Shown one piece after another: positions 20,201 to 29,900 of a stretch of 64,000 nt of DNA. Numbering within the stretch: position 1 is the first letter of the stretch; every line of letters begins with the position of its first letter. The notes beneath the pieces were generated by a model that saw nothing but the letters and a program-made list of their open reading frames with translations, had not been told where the DNA came from and made no database searches. Position numbers and translations under genes: made by a program. The DNA comes from Chondrus crispus (lineage: Eukaryota > Rhodophyta > Florideophyceae > Gigartinales > Gigartinaceae), in assembly GCF_000350225.1 (NCBI RefSeq), contig NW_005179037.1:144887-208886 (forward strand), read 5' to 3'.

Positions 20201-21637
20201 TTCGACATCGACCGTTACGGATTTCTCGTGAGGACGTCCTCGCTGGACGGAACCCTGCAACGCGTGGTACCGGCTCGGTTGCGCCCCCGGGTACTGTACC
20301 TGGCACACCATCTGAGGTTGGCAGGTCACCCGGGAGCGACGCGTATGTACTACACCCTTCGCAGGGAGTACTACTGGCCGCACATGGCCAGCGACGCGTT
20401 TTCGACCGTACGGAATTGCACCTCGTGTGCTGCGACCCGCGGGACGCTTGTCAAGAACTAAAAGGATCTCAAGCTGTTCCCCGCGGCGGGCCCCTTGGAG
20501 TTTGTCGCGATGGACCTCCTGGGGCCCCTGGCCAAGACCGCGCACGGAAACCAACACGTGTTGGTAATTACCGACCGGTTCTCTAAGCTAACGCGCAGTA
20601 TCCCGCTCCGGACCACAACCGCTTCGGTCGTCGCAAACGTGTTTTTGGACAACTGGGTCTACGTCTACGAAGCCCTGCGCTACGTACTAACCGACAATGG
20701 TCCTCAGTTCGCTGCCAAATTCCTCGACGCGGTACGCGCCCTCCTGGGGGTGCGGCATTATCTCACGACGGCCTACCACCCCCAGTCGAATGGGCAGACC
20801 GAACGGTTCAATCGCACGCTGGTGCAACGCCTCCGGCACTACGTGGAGGAGCACCAGCGCGATTGGGACGAATACGTGCAGCCGCTGACCTTCGCCTACA
20901 ATACGCAGGTCCACCGGTCGACGGAGACGACTCCGTTCGACCTCGTGTTAACGCGGCCACCGTCCGGTTTAATCCTCCCCGGTACTGTGCCACAGGACGC
21001 AGGGACCCATCGAGAGGACCCGCGGACCCCGGTGCAGTACAAGCGCGCTACGCTGCGCAAGCTTCGCGACGCTCTCGACCGCGCTCGGACGAAATTAACC
21101 GCATCGCAAAAGCGGTACAAGGACGATTTTGACAAGAAGGTCCGCTTCCGTCCGGTTATTGTGGCGGGCGATTTTGTCTACGTCGATCGCCCGCCCCGCC
21201 CGTTGACAAGCGTCGAGCGCCGCACGCGTGCGCAAGGTACGGCCGGAACGGACGAGCTCTCTGTCAAACTTCTACCGAAGACAGAGGGTCCGTTTCGCGT
21301 GCGCTCCGCTACGGACACCACGGTCCTCATCGAGCAGGACGGCGTGGAAAATCGCGTGAGCATCGACCGCGTTACGAAGATGCCGCGCGGGCCGGGGGAT
21401 ACCGTCACCCCGGCCACATCAACCGAATCGGACGCACAAGCCGCAACGCCAAGAGCGGAGTACGTCGTTGACCGCATTGTCGGACACCGTACTACGCGCG
21501 GCGGGATCGACTACAAGGTCCGGTGGTATGGATATACCGCTTCGGACGACACCTACGAGCCCGCCGATGGGCTTCCGCAGCCGTTTATCGACCGGTATTG
21601 GCGCTCGCGCCAACAAGGATCAAGCGTGCATGCGTAG
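17127..21637 (+). pseudogene. pol: Pol of A (PR-RT-RH-IN-chromodomain), two lesions
   Basis: Protease with LDSGAGPNLI (17460); acidic repeat linker (18180-18500); reverse transcriptase with FCVDYRKLN, YWQV and the catalytic YLDDV (about 19135); RNase H with TDACGHQVGCALLQ, ECLAVVW and TDHEAL; integrase with a zinc-binding region (HHLRLAGHPG, NCTSCAAT), core Asp in VAMDLLG, Asp in TDNGPQF, Glu in GQTERFNR; C-terminal chromodomain (YVVDRIVGH ... WYGY ... DTYEPADGL, about 21450-21600). One base is missing near 18803-18808 (VPKKDG split between frames) and an in-frame TAA lies at 20459-20461, between the zinc-binding region and the integrase core. Otherwise the parts are collinear, so the copy died recently. 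Confidence 0.9.
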
Positions 21638-23018
21638 CGCAAGTTTCGGCCGCCCTCGGTCGCACCGCTCGGACGCTCGCCCGCGCAAAAGCCCCTGGGG
21701 AAAACAAGCGGCGCACGTGCTATGAAGCCCCGGCAGCCAGCCGCGTGTGACTGCGCACCGCGAGGCAGCTCGTACCGGATGGATCCCGCGCAAATGGATG
21801 CAGATGCTTCCAAAATTGGCCAACCCTCCGGGAGGGTGGTCCACAATCCGAAGTTCTCCCAAGCGTCCACGCGGATAGCTATCAGCCACGCCTAGCCGCA
21901 CCGTTCGGATGATCGCGCTCGCACGCGCCTATGGAAAGGGAGAACCGTACCGGGAACCGGTACTTTGTATTGAGATGTATCGCGTTCGCCGGCTTTTTAA
22001 TTTAGTCGCGATTTGGGCTACATTTTTCCCTCCCACGCTGCGGGAAAAAATCGTAGCCCGTTTCTGACAACGGCATCGTACTCCTGGGAGCATTCCGCGT
22101 CCGGTAGTGTCGCATCGGGAAAACCGCATTCGGGCATATTTGGAAACCAAATCGGTTTCCTCCGGTTTCTTAACGTTTCTTATCGTTTCTTTCCGTTTCT
22201 AATTCGGGCTGGTGGAAAGAGGGCGCTCCGTACGGTTTTTGGATCGGTGTTGGCGCAATAGAGGCCGCTACCGCAAGGGAGACGCGTGAAACTACCGTGT
22301 GGTGCCGTACTACGGCGGGTGCGCCGCTCGCGCCACTCTTGGGATGGCAAATGAACGCAGATTCTTTACAAATTGGCCAGCCCTCCGGGAGGGTGGTTGA
22401 CAAAGGGAAATTACCCCGACCGTCCACACGGAGCTCGCGTCTCGCCCGTGTGCGGGGGGCAGGGCACAGCCGTCCTTCGACCCTCGCCCGGCCCTCCAGA
22501 GGGCCGCGGCGAGCGCTGCGTTGCGTGCGCGCAATGCCGCCGTCGCTCGACCGAATCGGACGAATCGACCGACGGGAGCGCGAGCCCGGCCAACTCGGGG
22601 GCCGATCGCGGCTCTCCGCAGAGGCGACGTCGTAGTTGGGACGCGGGAGGCGCTTGCGCCCACGCCGGAGCCCCCGCAGGGCTCGACTGTACGAAGGCGC
22701 TGCAGCAGGACTCTCGCGGTCGACCGTTCTCGGATGCGGCAGGAGCTACTGTAGGGGGATGCCGTCGCAGGAGGAGGAGGCAGCGCGCGCAGGAGAGTGA
22801 GGAGAGTGAGTTGAGGGTTCGGCCGGCTTGGCGTGAAGGGAAGTGAAGGACACGCTTACCGAATCGGACGAGACAGCGGGCTTACAGAGCGCCCGCTTAA
22901 AGAAGAGCTAGGAGGCATGGTCGTTCGCGCGCGCAGGGGAGAAGACAAATCGGAACGGAACTCCGTGGTCGGATGGGTGGTTGCTACGAGGACGTAGCGA
23001 AAGCTAAGGAAGGGGGTC
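21638..23018 (+). other. 3' untranslated region of A, ending in polypurine tract
   Basis: About 1.4 kb between pol and the 3' LTR. It contains two related ~85-bp segments (about 21785-21870 and 22335-22420) sharing AAATTGGCCAxCCCTCCGGG and AGGGTGGT, a run of GTTTCT-type repeats (about 22155-22205), and a GC-rich Arg-rich open stretch (22373-22846) that I do not recognise. The last bases AAGGAAGGGGG just before TGTAG are the plus-strand primer (polypurine tract). Confidence 0.7.
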
Positions 23019-23510
23019 TGTAGTATAACGACGGACGCGCGCGCGGGGAGATTATTATTCGTGCGGCCGTGCACGGTGTACACGTGGGCGGGTGTGCCCA
23101 CGTGTAGGGAGCGCGCTCGTGCCGAGTGGTCGTAATCTGGCGTACGTGTACAGTAGTGCACGTGTCGGCCAAGCGGTAGTTTGCTAGTATTACGCGTGTA
23201 CGCTAGCACACGTGGCATCCGTGCAGTAGTCTGTAAGCAACACGCGTGTACAGTAGTGCACACGTGTAGTAGCAGCGTCCGTGCGGTAGTAGCAATTATG
23301 GCGCTAGTTTTTTAATTGTGTACAGTACCCGGCACGCACTAGGCGGCAGGTACTGTACTACTGTACTGGGACAGGTGTCCGAGACGTCCCCCTGCGGGGT
23401 TAAGACCTGGCACCCGTCCCCACCAGTAAACGGGGGCAAGCTCGCCCCCGTCCCTTTTGCGCCTACGTACGTCCGTTTCGGTTGTCCATCGCGCGCGCTG
23501 GCTTCTAACC
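23019..23510 (+). repeat. 3' LTR of A, piece 1
   Basis: 492 bp matching the first 492 bp of the 5' LTR. It ends CTTCTAACC, where B entered; the last five bases TAACC are the B target site, repeated at 35863-35867. Confidence 0.95.
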
Positions 23511-23743
23511 TGTGGTATATGCGCCGTCGATTCGATTAGGTTTAGATCAGGGGCTGTAAGGCACGAACCTTACAGCCCACACGAGCCCACACGTGTACCA
23601 CACGTGTGCAGGGCGTGCGCACACACACGTGGCACACACGTGTACTGTCAGCTCGATAGCTGACAGAGCCACCGCGCGCGACGACTCGCGCCGGCTACGG
23701 TAGCATGATACTGTAGTCTGGTATGATAACCGAACACTTGTAC

Positions 23744-23797
23744 ATTAAATAAGGGAGCGACCGACGGCGGAGGAAAGGGACAAGCACGGGCTTGTCC
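23744..23797 (+). promoter_or_regulatory. LTR core promoter and start-site hairpin of B
   Basis: ATTAAATAA (23744-23752) is the TATA-like box. About 26 bp downstream lies GGACAAGC-ACGG-GCTTGTCC (23778-23797), a perfect 8-bp stem with 4-nt loop, so transcripts may begin at or in a hairpin. The same pair (TATTTAAT and GGACAAGC-TCGT-GCTTGTCC) is conserved in the LTRs of C (36301-36355) and D (46424-46475), read on the minus strand. Confidence 0.6.
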
Positions 23798-23921
23798 ACG
23801 ACCTTCCGCCTTGGTCGACAACCCACCGCTTAACCTAAAACACGAGTCCGCTCTCGCGTCTCGTTTAGGTAAGGGAACCGACGCGGGGTGCAGGCGCTAC
23901 AGTGCGCGCGCGTGCAGCGAT

Positions 23922-23981
23922 CCGCCTCCGCCCGTCGACACTGGCCCGCTACCCAGTGTCGCTCCGGGGCGTTGAGGCGTC
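23922..23981 (+). other. Conserved LTR hairpin (R/U5) of B
   Basis: Outer stem CGCCTC/GAGGCG, then CGCCC/GGGCG, then a 9-bp stem CGACACTGG (23936-23944) / CCAGTGTCG (23953-23961) closing an 8-nt loop. The same position in LTRs C, D, E and F has different stem bases that still pair, so structure rather than sequence is conserved. Likely a packaging, dimerisation or RT-start structure; that role is inference. Confidence 0.75.
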
Positions 23982-24147
23982 GATCCGCTCCGCTGCGCAA
24001 TCACTCGCGCCTGCCACCCTTCCCGCTCTACCACGCTACCAGGACCCGTGTCCTTTCCCTTTGCGTGTGTTCCGTCTTCCGCCGATCCGGAGTCTGCTAC
24101 TGAACTGCGTGCATACACCCCCGCCGTTTGGGGGTGTTTATGCTACA

Positions 24148-24166
24148 GTGGTCTCCCGACCTAGAA
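24148..24166 (+). other. Primer-binding region of B
   Basis: One base after the LTR comes TGGTCTCCCGACCTAGAAGA. The same sequence follows the 5' LTR of C (43926 leftwards) and E (60967 leftwards), so these elements share one primer tRNA. Confidence 0.65.
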
Positions 24167-24227
24167 GACCCTGGAGTCCGATCTCCGAGAAGACTTCCGC
24201 TTCCCTCCGCGAACCGATCGCGTCGAG

Positions 24228-26798
24228 ATGAGCCAAGAGCTCGAGCCCTCGATCCGCTCCGAAGCGGCGGATCTGAGTCCGGCCGCTGTGCAGTCCCCAT
24301 CCGCCCCGTCGGGCGACGGCGACGCAGGTCCTCGTGACCGCGAACCGTCGCTCGGATCCTCCGAGGAAAGAGCGGCGGCGATGTTCGAACGCATAGCCGA
24401 ATACATCGAGGAAGTCCGTACTTCCCTTCGGATCGATGTATCGGACCATGTATACACTCGATGTATGGCCGAACTCCGCTCCCTGCGTGAAGGGAGGTTC
24501 GATAGAGTGACGCAGTCCTTAGAGAATCTCCGAGCACTGATCGACGAGTTACACTCGCGGATCGTGCTCGTCGAAGACTCCCGTTTCGCCTCGCCCGGAC
24601 CGTCCGGCCAAGGTCGCCCTGAGAGGCCGACCTCGGTGAGACGACCCCAGGACCGAACCTCTCCGTCCGCAGAGCAATTGGGTGCGTTCGCGCACCTCTC
24701 CGCTGAGCTCGACGCCACTCGTCGGCGTGCTCGTGACATGGAACGTACCATGGCCGAAAGGCTACCCGGTGCCCCCCCGAGAGGGCCCGGTGGTACCGTA
24801 CCTCCGAGCGCCGCCGCCCCCGAAGGTTGGCGTCCGACTGGTGCCGCTACCAGTCGGACTACAGAAGGAAGCCGCCCTCCGATAGACGCGAACTTCGCGT
24901 CTGAGACCCAAGCCTTGCCGCCTATCGTCGGAAGTAGGCGGCAAGTGGACCACGTATCGTACGCGGACGAACAGGACCGTGGAGGAGCCGCCCGCGGATC
25001 CGGAGAACCGATGTTCTCCGTCGATCCCCGCTGGGGCGGCTATCCGCCGGCGAGTTACGCCGAGCATCCAGGTCCGGTAGTCGTCCGTACGCTACCGGTT
25101 ACCTCCTTCGGCACGCTGGGTCTCGCTGAACCCGGGCTCGAGCCGGTACATACGATGATCCAAGAGTTCAGCGCCGTTGCTGACTATCGTATGTACCGCT
25201 TGGATAACACCTCGAGGCTCGTTACCTCGGGTGACGCGGGACGGATCGCGAAGTACGTCCAACGCTGTCGTGGGATCCGTCCCACGATGCGCAGCTTCGA
25301 CGGTACCGACCCCATCCAGCTGCTGCCGTTCTTGAAGGATATCCGAATCACCTTCAACTCGCAACACCTGACCGAAGGTGTTGCGGTACGAGTCCTCGCG
25401 CATTTCCTCGAGCGCGACGCGGAGCGACTGTATACGAGTTATACGATGCGTGGCCTCCGCGCCGGCCAGCTCCACGAAGACGTGAGCTGGCCGGGGCTCG
25501 TGAACCAATTCTTAAAACGCTACCTCACGGACGACGTGTTGGGTGAAGCGTACGACGCTGTCGCTACGGCGCGACAGCAACCGCATGAGACGGAAAGCAC
25601 GTTTGCTGACCGACTCGAGACTGCCGCGTTCCGATGCACGGCAGTCTTCTCCGAACAGTCCCTCGCGCACTACTTCGTGCGGGGACTTGCACCGGCAACC
25701 CGTGCCGCAGTATCCGAAACTGTGCAAAGGCTGCCAGGCAGTCAGAAGACCGATCTTCCGACCATCCGCCGTATCGCCACGGCGGAAGGTACAACGTACC
25801 GCGCCCGGCGCGGTTTACCTCTGCCGGATTCGAAACCGGCAGGGAGGGCTGGCAGGACTACGAAGTCCGCCGCGACAAGTTCACCCGCCTCGACCCTCCA
25901 TATCGGGGAGGATGAGTGGCAGGCCGACCCTGTCCTCATTACGCAAGGAGCAGGGCCCGTGGGGGCACGAACCCCCTCACCGATGTCGACTGGAACGACG
26001 TCGAGTTACGCGACCGCATTCGCGGCCACTCCGAGAGTGGCAAGGGGCACGGACCCCCGCGTCGCCGAGCTCGATATCTCGAGTCGAGATAAGGGAAGCG
26101 CCTCGCCTCTCGTGCCCCTCCTCACCGATGAGGAGGCGCGGCACGCGGCGACCTTCGCCTCAACGGACGGCAGCGCTTACGTGTGCTGGCTATGCCGTAC
26201 GTATGGGCATGCCATGTACGCGTGCCCGTTCCTGTCGCCGGAACAACGAATGTTCACGGCGTACAGGAACTACCGCTACCAGATGGAGACGCGCCCCGGT
26301 GCGCGCAATCTCCTCCGGCAAGCGGTGGGCGAGGGCCGTCCCCCGCGTCAAGGTTTCCCGATCCGAACGGGTGGGGGCGCACGCTTCGCCCCCCGTGGAG
26401 GCGGGTACCGTCGTAACGAAGTCGATCGTCGGGATCGACCCGCCTATCGCCAGGCGGACACGAGGTACCCGCGCCAAGGAGAGAGAGGGGACCGAGACCG
26501 CTCACGGTTACCCCAGCAGGTACAAAATGCGATAATGTACCTGCAAGACTGGGTAGAGGACCCGTACCCTCTACCCACGGAGGGTCACGAAGGAGAGCCG
26601 ACTCGCTTCGTCCCCCATATCCTGCGACGACCGGACGCCGCAGGTCAAGGCCCGGAAGTACCGGAGTACTTCGCCAAGGCCGCCGAGCCGCAGTGGGGGA
26701 ATCGTCCCGACCCACGCGACCGGCTACCGGAAGAAGACCTGGCCGTCGATAGCCAGGAGGTTAGCTCCGATAGCACGGGTAGTTCGAAAAAAGGGTAA
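24228..26798 (+). CDS. gag: Gag of B
   Basis: 856 residues from ATG 24228. N terminus Ser/Glu-rich, then a helical segment with likely coiled coil (ERIAEYIEEVRTSLRIDV; about residues 45-110), a Pro/Gly/Arg linker, a capsid-like helical region (about residues 300-500: FDGTDPIQLLPFLKDIRITF, YLTDDVLGEAYDAV, YFVRGLAPATRAAV), a zinc knuckle CX2CX4HX4C (CWLCRTYGHAMYAC, about residue 650) and a basic tail (RRNEVDRRDRPAYRQ). The last codons read AAA AAA GGG before TAA (26796), the probable frameshift site into pol. Intact. Confidence 0.93.
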   Translation: MSQELEPSIRSEAADLSPAAVQSPSAPSGDGDAGPRDREPSLGSSEERAAAMFERIAEYIEEVRTSLRIDVSDHVYTRCMAELRSLREGRFDRVTQSLENLRALIDELHSRIVLVEDSRFASPGPSGQGRPERPTSVRRPQDRTSPSAEQLGAFAHLSAELDATRRRARDMERTMAERLPGAPPRGPGGTVPPSAAAPEGWRPTGAATSRTTEGSRPPIDANFASETQALPPIVGSRRQVDHVSYADEQDRGGAARGSGEPMFSVDPRWGGYPPASYAEHPGPVVVRTLPVTSFGTLGLAEPGLEPVHTMIQEFSAVADYRMYRLDNTSRLVTSGDAGRIAKYVQRCRGIRPTMRSFDGTDPIQLLPFLKDIRITFNSQHLTEGVAVRVLAHFLERDAERLYTSYTMRGLRAGQLHEDVSWPGLVNQFLKRYLTDDVLGEAYDAVATARQQPHETESTFADRLETAAFRCTAVFSEQSLAHYFVRGLAPATRAAVSETVQRLPGSQKTDLPTIRRIATAEGTTYRARRGLPLPDSKPAGRAGRTTKSAATSSPASTLHIGEDEWQADPVLITQGAGPVGARTPSPMSTGTTSSYATAFAATPRVARGTDPRVAELDISSRDKGSASPLVPLLTDEEARHAATFASTDGSAYVCWLCRTYGHAMYACPFLSPEQRMFTAYRNYRYQMETRPGARNLLRQAVGEGRPPRQGFPIRTGGGARFAPRGGGYRRNEVDRRDRPAYRQADTRYPRQGERGDRDRSRLPQQVQNAIMYLQDWVEDPYPLPTEGHEGEPTRFVPHILRRPDAAGQGPEVPEYFAKAAEPQWGNRPDPRDRLPEEDLAVDSQEVSSDSTGSSKKG

Positions 26799-26938
26799 AG
26801 ACGGTTACGTACACGCGGTCGCGTGAGCCGTCTTTTCCCCACGAACTAGACCCGACCCCGCGTGCTCGCCAAGGACACGGGGGGTATTGTCCGATAATAC
26901 ATCCCCCGCTACCGGAGGCGAGCACGGGAACCCCTGTA
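26783..26938 (+). promoter_or_regulatory. Gag-pol frameshift region with nested stem-loop
   Basis: The pol frame is open from 26783, just before the gag stop, through to the pol ATG at 26939. The overlap contains TCGAAAAAAGGGTAA; slippage by -1 on the A run would bypass the gag TAA. Downstream lies CGTGCTCGCC (26861-26870) paired with GGCGAGCACG (26917-26926), and nested within it GTATT-GTCCGAT-AATAC (26884-26900) bracketed by G and C runs. Element E keeps the same arrangement at 57551-57697. The run is G-AAA-AAA, not a strict X-XXY-YYZ heptamer. Confidence 0.6.
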
Positions 26939-29900
26939 ATGCCGATACAGGAGGGAGCACACGTCGAGGCCTCCGAAGGCCCGACGTTAGGGGAACAAGA
27001 CACCGGGACAGCCGACGTCCCGGTGAGGCGTAACGATGGCGCCAGGGGCAACGACGACCGAAAAGGTTCGCTCGACCCCCTGATTCCCGCGAGCCCAAGG
27101 TCGCCGGAGAAAGGTCCGTGTCGTACGGACTCGAGTAATCCGAGGGGGGTCACTGATCCGCGGACGCCCCAAGGAAGGGGGAGAAGGAAACGCAAGCGGG
27201 GCCAGCAACGAAATCGAAGGCCCCGGCGGAACGACCTCACCGATAAGGTCACCCCGAAGGTTGTCGACGGCGTCATTTGCCTTCTGACGTCGAAGATCTA
27301 CAATGTCCTCGGCTCGATAGCCACAGAGGGAAATGCATTTAAACCCCGCACGATCGCTGTTGATACGTGCTCGGGGTATAATCTGGTGAGGAAGGCCGAC
27401 CTTCCCCCCGATTGGACGCGTTACGTCGTGCACGACGCACCTCTGCCACGATTGGCAGGCGCGAATAGCAACCCCCTCAAGCTTTCGGCCGTCGTCCGCC
27501 TGGCTGTGCGGTTGAGGAACACGGTGTTCCGAATTCCGTTCGTAGTCGCGGACCAGCTCGCCGTGCCGGTCCTTCTCGGCACGGCCTTCATCGATACGCA
27601 CGTGCGATGTATCGACATCGAAGCTCAACGATTGGAGCTACGCCAAGGCGGTTCCGTCGCCATCGTTGACGGAAAGGGGGAGTCGACTGCCCCTACCAGG
27701 CGACACGGACGACACACGGGTCGGCCAGACGTAGGCGAGGAGGCCCCGCAAGCGATCCGAATCGCCCGCCGGGTTACCATCCCCGCGAGGTCGCAAGCCC
27801 GAGTGCGCGTCACCACTGCCGGGAGGGGCCTCGTATTCATGGAGCCGAAGCCGTCACTTCAACACCGACATGGAGTGAGGCTGACGAACGGCGTCGTCGA
27901 GGTACTGCCGAATCAGACCTTCGACGTCCTCGTCGCGAACTTTTCGCGACGGGAAAGGCGGCTTCCGAAGCACACCGTCGTAGGGTATGCGACGCGCAAC
28001 CCCCTCGCGATCCTGACGCCCGAACGTTGCGTCGCCGAGGGGGTCGCCCACGCGCTACACCTGACCGACTTGACCGATCAAGTCGGGAAGGCAAGAGCCG
28101 GACGACCAAGCTCCGATGAGCTAGAGACCGTTAGGAGGGAACAGGTGGGTACGGACGATCGGCCACCTAGAGACCAACCGACGGCGGGAGGCACCGTAAA
28201 CATCCACAAAAAGGATCCCAAAAATCCACCGATGGATTGGGAAAAAGAGGTGGACTTGTCATACATCGACGATGACAAGCTCTGTGGCCACGTACTCGAG
28301 ATGCTCCGTAAGCATTCGAGTCTGTGGAGCGGTGCGCTCGGAACGATCCGAGCCACGGAACACCGCATCCCTCTCGAACCGGGAACGAAACCGATTCGTT
28401 CGATGCCCTATCGGAAGGGGCCCGCCATGCGCGAGATGGTTGCCAAGGAGGTCAACCAAATGCTGAACGCAGGGGTTATCGAACCTGCGAGCACCGAGTG
28501 GGCGTCCCCGGTGGTGCTCGTCCCGAAAAAAGACGGCTCTCTTCGGTTCTGCGTGGACTACCGGCGTCTCAACGCGAAGACGGCAGCGGATTCGTATCCG
28601 CTGCCCCGGATGGACGACTGCATCGACTCGTTAGGAGATGCAGCCGTCTTTACGACGTTGGACTGCAATTCCGGTTATTGGCAGATCCCCGTCGCTCCGG
28701 AGGACCGGGATAAGACCACGTTTACGACGCACATGGGCACGTTTCGCCACCTGCGCATGCCGTTCGGACTAAAAGGGGCACCGGCCACCTTCCAACGTGC
28801 ATTGGATATTATCCTTTCCGGAGTCCGCTGGCAAATATGCCTCGTCTATCTCGATGACGTCATAGTGTTCTCGCGTACGGACGCGGAACACGCGAAGCAT
28901 CTCGACACTGTCTTGAGCTTGTTAGGGAGTGCCGGCATCTCCCTCAAGCTCAAGAAGTGTAGCTTCTTTCAACCGAAGGTACGCTACCTGGGGCACGTCA
29001 TCTCCCCAGGTAAGTTGAGCGTGGCCGATACGGCGGCCGACGCCTTCCGGACGTTCACGTTCCCGAGGACGCTGACGCAGGTGCGCTCGTTCCTCGGGGC
29101 GTGTAACGTATATCGCCGCTTCGTTAAGGGCTTCTCGAAAATAGCCCGTCCGTTGACGGATATGACGCGCAAGGATTCGGATCCTGACTTCTATAATCCT
29201 ACTGAAGATCAACTCCAGGCGTTCGAGAACCTTAAGGAGTGCATGATCGCTCCGCCGATCCTCGCGTTGCCTCGGCATGGACGACCGTACATGATCGACA
29301 CCGACGCGAGCGCCTACCAACTAGGCTGCACGCTGCTCCAAGAGCACGACCAGCCAAACGATTGGCGCCCCGTTGGGTACTGGTCTTACTCGCTGAACGA
29401 CAGCGAACGAAACTACAGCGCTACCGAGCGCGAATGCTTCGCCGTAGTGTGGGCCGTCCGCACACTACGGCCGTACGTTGAGGGCACGAAGTTCACCGTC
29501 CGAACGGATCACGATGCCTTGAGGTGGCTCATGTCCCTCACCGAGAGTTCCGGAAGACTCACCCGATGGCGGCTACGTCTGGCCGAATACGACTTCACCA
29601 TTCAGTACCGCCCCGGGCGCGTGCACCAGGTACCGGACGCCCTGTCACGCCTCGTGTCGCCGAGAGTCGCCGACGACCCTCGCCCCACCGTCGGAGTGGA
29701 TGACGACATTCCCACCTTCGACGTGTGCACGACCGTTCGCGACGTATCGAACGAGCTCGCGGGCCACGTTTGCATCGCGAGCTGCGACCACGAGGTCGAG
29801 CACGTCTTCGCGACGACACGGAACCAAGCCAGCTCACGCAGAAGGTCGCGCTCCCGAGCGCGCGACGAGCCAAGGGGCGACGACGAAGCCCCCGCTCTCC

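Larger units (their letters stand above)
23511..24147 (+). repeat. 5' LTR of B
   Basis: 637 bp, TGTGGTATAT ... TTTATGCTACA. U3 contains CACACGTGTG-type palindromes (23590-23640) and paired CTGTCAGC/GCTGACAG; a TATA-like box lies at 23744. R/U5 contains several hairpins. The 3' end forms ACACCCCC..GGGGGTGT (about 24115-24140). Confidence 0.95.

Noticed and set aside
22373..22846. 157-residue Arg/Gly-rich ORF in the A 3' untranslated region
   Set aside because: No recognisable motif, biased composition, seen in one copy only.
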